Shown here in pieces: positions 27,801 to 31,051 of a stretch of 31,051 nt of DNA. The DNA is from Chrysochromulina tobinii (Eukaryota; Haptophyta; Prymnesiales; Chrysochromulinaceae): assembly GCA_001275005.1 (NCBI GenBank), contig JWZX01003060.1:1-31051 (forward strand). The letters are read 5' to 3'. The notes under the pieces were generated by a model. That model worked only from the letters and a program-made list of their open reading frames with translations. It did not search any database and was not told the DNA's origin. The translations under genes and the position numbers were made by a program. Each line of letters begins with the position of its first letter. The first letter of the stretch is position 1.

Positions 27801-29899
27801 TTCGCGCCAGCCTCCTTGTCTGCGGCCTCGGGCAGCTGCAGCGGCCGCGGCACATACGATGGCGGCGTCGCCTTGCTCTTGCCGAAGGGGTTGGCCACCG
27901 TCATGAACATGACACCGTCCGCACCGCACGAGTACACGAGTGCCGAGCCTGGGGTCGCCGCGGGCGACACGTTGGGAACGAGCACAAGCGCCGCCACACC
28001 ACCGAGCACCGAGTCGTGCAGCTCGAGCTTGACCGGGTCCTCGATTCGCATGAGCGAGCGCACGACAGTGAAGCCGTCCTTGGCCGCGGTGGCGACGAAG
28101 TTGCCGTCGGGAGAGAGGGCGAGGGCGGTCGGCATCTTCTCGTGGCTGGAATACGACGAGAGGGGCTGCACCGCCTGACCGACGGCGCCCACCTTGGGAA
28201 TCTCGTACACGTGCAGCTTCTTGTCCTGGCAGAGTGCGAAGACGGTCGTGGCGCCTCCACCGGTGCACCCATCGTAGTGGCTCGGCGCCTCAACGATGGC
28301 GACGGCGGGCGAGGCAAGTGCGATCGAGGGCGCCATGTCGGCGTTCGGCACGGCGCTCTCGAGCACGTCGAGCAGCAGCAGACGGCTCTTGACGCTCGGG
28401 GGCATCGCGAGCATCAGCTTGCCTGCCGCTGTCCACGCGATCGAGGTGGGCATGGCCGGTAAGCTCACGTGCGATCGCACCGTCGGCTCCGACGCGTGCG
28501 GAGCGAGCTCGAAGACGACGGTGAGGCCGTCGGCGCAGCTCGCGGCGAGGTACGCGCCGTCCGCCGAGAAGGCGAGCCGCGTCACCGCCGCCGCGCCAAG
28601 CCGCCCCCTCCAGCCAAGACGCACGAGCGGCGCGGTCTCGAGGTGGCGCTGGTAGAGGTGGAGCACGCCGTCGGCCGAGCCGAGCGCGATCACGAGAGAG
28701 GCGGCGCTTGCCGCGATGCCCGTGGGTGGCGCGGCGGAGGAGGTCATCACGCGCGCCACCTCGAGGCGCGTGCGCGCGTCGGTGCAGCGCATGGTACCGT
28801 CCTCGGAGCAGGTGATGATGTCGTGACCCTTGCCGCCGCCTGCGGCGTGCGGCAGCATGGCGGCGCACACGACGGGCGCGGTGTGGAAGGAGGCGACGCG
28901 GTCCACGGCGAGCACCTCGTTCGGATTGGCCACCGGTTCGGTCGGCAACTCCTCCGCCGTGTATGCGATCAAGTGCATCTCCCCGTCCGCCGTCGTCGCG
29001 AGCAACCGGCCGTAGTCGGGCGCCATCACGAGCGAGCGCAACGCGCTGCGCCCGAGCGAAACGGTCCACAGCGGCGTCTCACCATCGAGCTCCTCCAGGA
29101 GGAACCAGCTGACGGAACCATCCGCGCATCCCACGGTCATGTGGGTGCCGTCGGTCACGAGGGCCCGCACCGCCTTGTCAAGGCGCAACACCGGGCTCGC
29201 GGGCTGTCCCCGGGGGAGGGCTGTGACCGTGCCCGACTCGGCGCCGGCGTAGAGCGTGCCGGAGCTGCCCCACGCATGGGCGTTCCACATGCACGTGTCT
29301 GGATGCTCGGCATCCTCCTGCTCGAACTCGACCTCTGTGCTCGTGAGCAGGTATGTCTGGTACACAAGCCGCAAGCTCCACATGAGCAGCTTCTTGGAGG
29401 CGAGCGTGCACATCGCGCCGTCACCAGAAGGGTTGAGGCTGAGAGCGTCACAGGGCACGGGGAGGGCAGCCTTGGCCAGCAGCTCGACACCAGAAGCACC
29501 GGCGAGGCTCCACACGAACAGTGTCGGGGCCGGAAGCCCGCTGAGCGCCGCAATCTGCTTGCCCGAGCGAAGGAAGGCGATGGCAGTGAACTCGAGGACG
29601 TCGTCGGCGCTGAGGACTTCGCCGGCCATCATGCTAGGGTACGAAAAGATCTGGATCTGCGGCTGCAGCTTGCGCTCCGTGTACGCAAACAGGCCAGCCC
29701 GAGGGCACGTGGCGACGAGCGCAATACCGTAGCCGGAGCTGCCGCTGAACCATCGCGTCTCATCTGGATCGAGAGGTGCATCGCAGCGGCAGAACTTGAG
29801 ACGCTGACCGACGACGCTCACGACTTGTTCCGCCGACTGGAAGGAGAGCTGCTCCGTCGATGCCCCGAGCGACGCCTCAGCGGAGAGACGTACGGCCAT
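24856..29899 (-). CDS. CFAP43: CFAP43-type axonemal WD40/coiled-coil protein, with frame change near 3' end
   Basis: CFAP43 and CFAP44 form the tether/tether-head of the inner-arm dynein f (I1) motor in motile cilia. The N-terminal half (about 29899-27900) is WD40-like propeller sequence (for example F-A-Y-T-E-R-K-L-Q-P-Q-I-Q-I-F-S-Y-P-S). The second half is coiled coil, with E-F-W-Q-G-M, P-E-W-M-D-T-K-D-P, and a family-type end Q-E-I-G-L-L-R-E-E-L-D-R-L-R-R-R-T-F-P. Length is about 1,680 residues, close to human CFAP43. CFAP44 is related and cannot be fully excluded. I take ATG 29899 (M-A-V-R-L-S); upstream in-frame ATGs are at 29995 and 30064. The main frame hits a stop at 25055, but the family C-terminus continues in another frame to 24856; skipping one base at about 25099 joins them as L-K-G-Q-L-E-Q-L-E-G. 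No splice donor is visible there. Confidence 0.88.
25096..25105 (-). other. +1 frame change near the CFAP43 3' end
   Basis: On the - strand, CAG-CTC-C-GAG-CAG lies at 25105 to about 25093. Dropping one C at 25099 moves from the main frame to the frame that encodes the conserved last 80 residues. It is either a base-calling or assembly error, a genuine indel, or translational frameshifting. Confidence 0.65.
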
Positions 29900-30003
29900 G
29901 AGAACGGCGCTGTTGCCTCTGACTCCAACAACTGCTTCTTCAGCTGACTTTAAGTGTTTAAGGACTGTGAACACAGATTCTAATCTTCTATTCATGCTCA
30001 CAC

Positions 30004-30864
30004 TCACAAGAAGGTCGACATGAAGACCACCGCATCGCCCTCGTTGATGATAGCGTGCCACCAACCATTAGGGAAATAGAGCAGGTCACCAGGCCCAACA
30101 ACGCACTCCTGTGGTCGCTCCGACCGTGGCAGCCGCGGGTAGTCGTGTCGCAGCCACGACGCCGACGTTGCGTTCTCGCGAAAGCGCGGTGGACGGTTTG
30201 GATAGAAGAGCCAGCGCTTCATGCCGTGCAGCACTTCGCTGAAGCCGTCGTTGTGGAAGTGAAATGGCACGCCAGATTGATTGGGTGCGACGCCGAAGGA
30301 CAGCGCAGGCGTGCCCTTCTCCTCGAGCGTGACCGAACGGACCAGCGGCGCCGCGGCAGTCGCCAGCCCAAGGAGCGATCCGAGGGCGTAGCCCGACGAG
30401 TGCCTGGGCTCGAGTGAGCGCATCGCAGGTCGCACGTAGCGCGGCAGCGGGTAGAGATCGAGCAGAGACTGCAGTTCCGAGCTGTGCTCCCCAAACCAGT
30501 AAAAGGTCTGAGCAGCCGCTTGGTCATCGTCGCTGTCTATCGCGCGCCTCCACGCCTCCGCGGCTAGCGGCAGACTATCGAGATATACCCTTACGCGTTC
30601 GCGCTTTCGGCCGTACGAGAATGCATTAGCAGACGAGAGTGTCACCAGCGCATCGCCGTAATTGGCCGCGAGGGCATCCATCTGCGTAAGCGCTCGGAAC
30701 TGAGCGGTGGCACTCAGCGTAGCATTACGGATGACGACCGGCGTGTTAGTGTACCGATACAGTGAGTCAAAATTGGCTGGAGGAAGATCGGCTGGCTCTT
30801 GAGCAACAGTGCACACTCGACGCGATGCTGGCGACAGCATCGCTGAATGCGGGCGTCTGCTTCG
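30004..30864 (-). CDS. JMJD8-type JmjC-domain protein, 5' end incomplete
   Basis: The closest recognisable relative is JMJD8, an ER-lumenal JmjC protein. The match runs almost end to end: C-T-V-A-Q-E-P-A-D-L near the start, T-L-S-S-A-N-A-F-S-Y, G-V-P-F-H-F-H-N-D-G-F-S-E-V, then L-Y-F-P-N-G-W-W-H-A and the terminal M-S-T-F-L. Candidate iron ligands are H-N-D (30247-30255) and the distal His (30055-30057). The frame is open to ATG 31035, but residues upstream of about 30864 are Arg-rich, lack a signal peptide and do not resemble the family. A T-rich tract followed by CAG (30865-30867 on the - strand) looks like a 3' splice site, so the signal-peptide exon probably lies upstream, perhaps beyond the window. 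The first in-frame ATG inside the homology is at 30840. The CFAP43 gene begins 104 bp downstream in the same direction. Confidence 0.85.
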   Translation of the reverse strand, partial: RSRRPHSAMLSPASRRVCTVAQEPADLPPANFDSLYRYTNTPVVIRNATLSATAQFRALTQMDALAANYGDALVTLSSANAFSYGRKRERVRVYLDSLPLAAEAWRRAIDSDDDQAAAQTFYWFGEHSSELQSLLDLYPLPRYVRPAMRSLEPRHSSGYALGSLLGLATAAAPLVRSVTLEEKGTPALSFGVAPNQSGVPFHFHNDGFSEVLHGMKRWLFYPNRPPRFRENATSASWLRHDYPRLPRSERPQECVVGPGDLLYFPNGWWHAIINEGDAVVFMSTFL

Positions 30865-31051
30865 CTGGATCTCCGCAAAAAAAGTTCGCTGTGAACGACG
30901 TTTCTTCACTCCTTCGGCCACACCCTCACGAAGCACAGCATCGCTGCGGTCGCGTGGGGCAACTTCTCGTCGATGCGCGTGCGGTCGGAGCGCACGGCGT
31001 TGGACTGAAGAGGTCGAGTGCCTGCTTGAATCCACAAAACCCTACCGGTCC
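30865..31051. other. Probable 5' intron or leader of the JMJD8-like gene
   Basis: The JMJD8-like frame stays open here to 31035 without family similarity. The run of seven T (- strand) just before the CAG fits a polypyrimidine tract. No other gene is recognised up to the window edge. Confidence 0.4.

Noticed and set aside
25196-29947. Several long + strand frames (25196-26356, 27014-28462, 28469-29947)
   Set aside because: All lie opposite the CFAP43 coding sequence, which shows family motifs along its length; the + strand frames are Arg/His/Leu-rich with no domain.

Overview
This window looks like nuclear DNA of a GC-rich, gene-dense, flagellated unicellular eukaryote, most likely a chlorophyll-c type alga such as a haptophyte or stramenopile. 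The reasons are: short GT-AG introns (about 66-108 nt) in a few genes, no operons or Shine-Dalgarno sites, ciliary and centrosomal proteins, an isopentenyl-diphosphate isomerase/squalene synthase fusion (known from diatoms and related algae), a GH7 glycoside hydrolase, and ShKT-prolyl 4-hydroxylase architecture. The lineage is an inference, because no rRNA or organelle gene is present.

Layout. On the + strand, positions 1-7527 hold a 5'-truncated giant Trp-repeat/coiled-coil protein of Sfi1 type and an LRR protein with a DUF4476-like tail. On the - strand, 8401-10119 holds a gamma-glutamyltransferase with a damaged N-terminal half. The + strand then runs through a small coiled-coil ORF (10322), a WHEP-bearing class II lysyl-tRNA synthetase (11233), a membrane apyrase (13445, one intron), a GAPDH-fold protein without catalytic residues (15808) and an ER-type ShKT/prolyl 4-hydroxylase (17192, one intron). 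From 19292 to the end everything reads on the - strand: the IDI-SQS fusion, a compact membrane-anchored GH7 enzyme, a BSD-domain protein, a CFAP43-type axonemal WD40/coiled-coil protein and a JMJD8-type JmjC protein at the right edge.

Functional themes. Two or three genes point to basal body or flagellum (Sfi1-like, CFAP43, possibly the LRR protein). Several encode secretory-pathway or surface proteins (apyrase, prolyl 4-hydroxylase, GH7 with a Pro-rich linker, JMJD8-like, perhaps the GGT). The rest are housekeeping (LysRS, sterol precursor synthesis). I see no mobile element, CRISPR array, rRNA or tRNA gene, and no evidence of an operon-like system.

The most unusual items are: (1) a GAPDH-fold protein in which the catalytic Cys and His, the phosphate-site Thr residues and the nicotinamide-site Asn are all replaced while the Rossmann motif is kept; (2) a GGT whose catalytic half is intact but which lacks about 60 residues, including the expected substrate-binding Arg, exactly where a 66-nt hairpin-rich intron-like insert sits; (3) a tandem three-copy module of about 70 residues in the LRR protein; (4) a minimal GH7 enzyme tethered by a Pro-rich stalk; (5) two apparent +1 frame changes at similar AGCTCC sites in the two largest genes.
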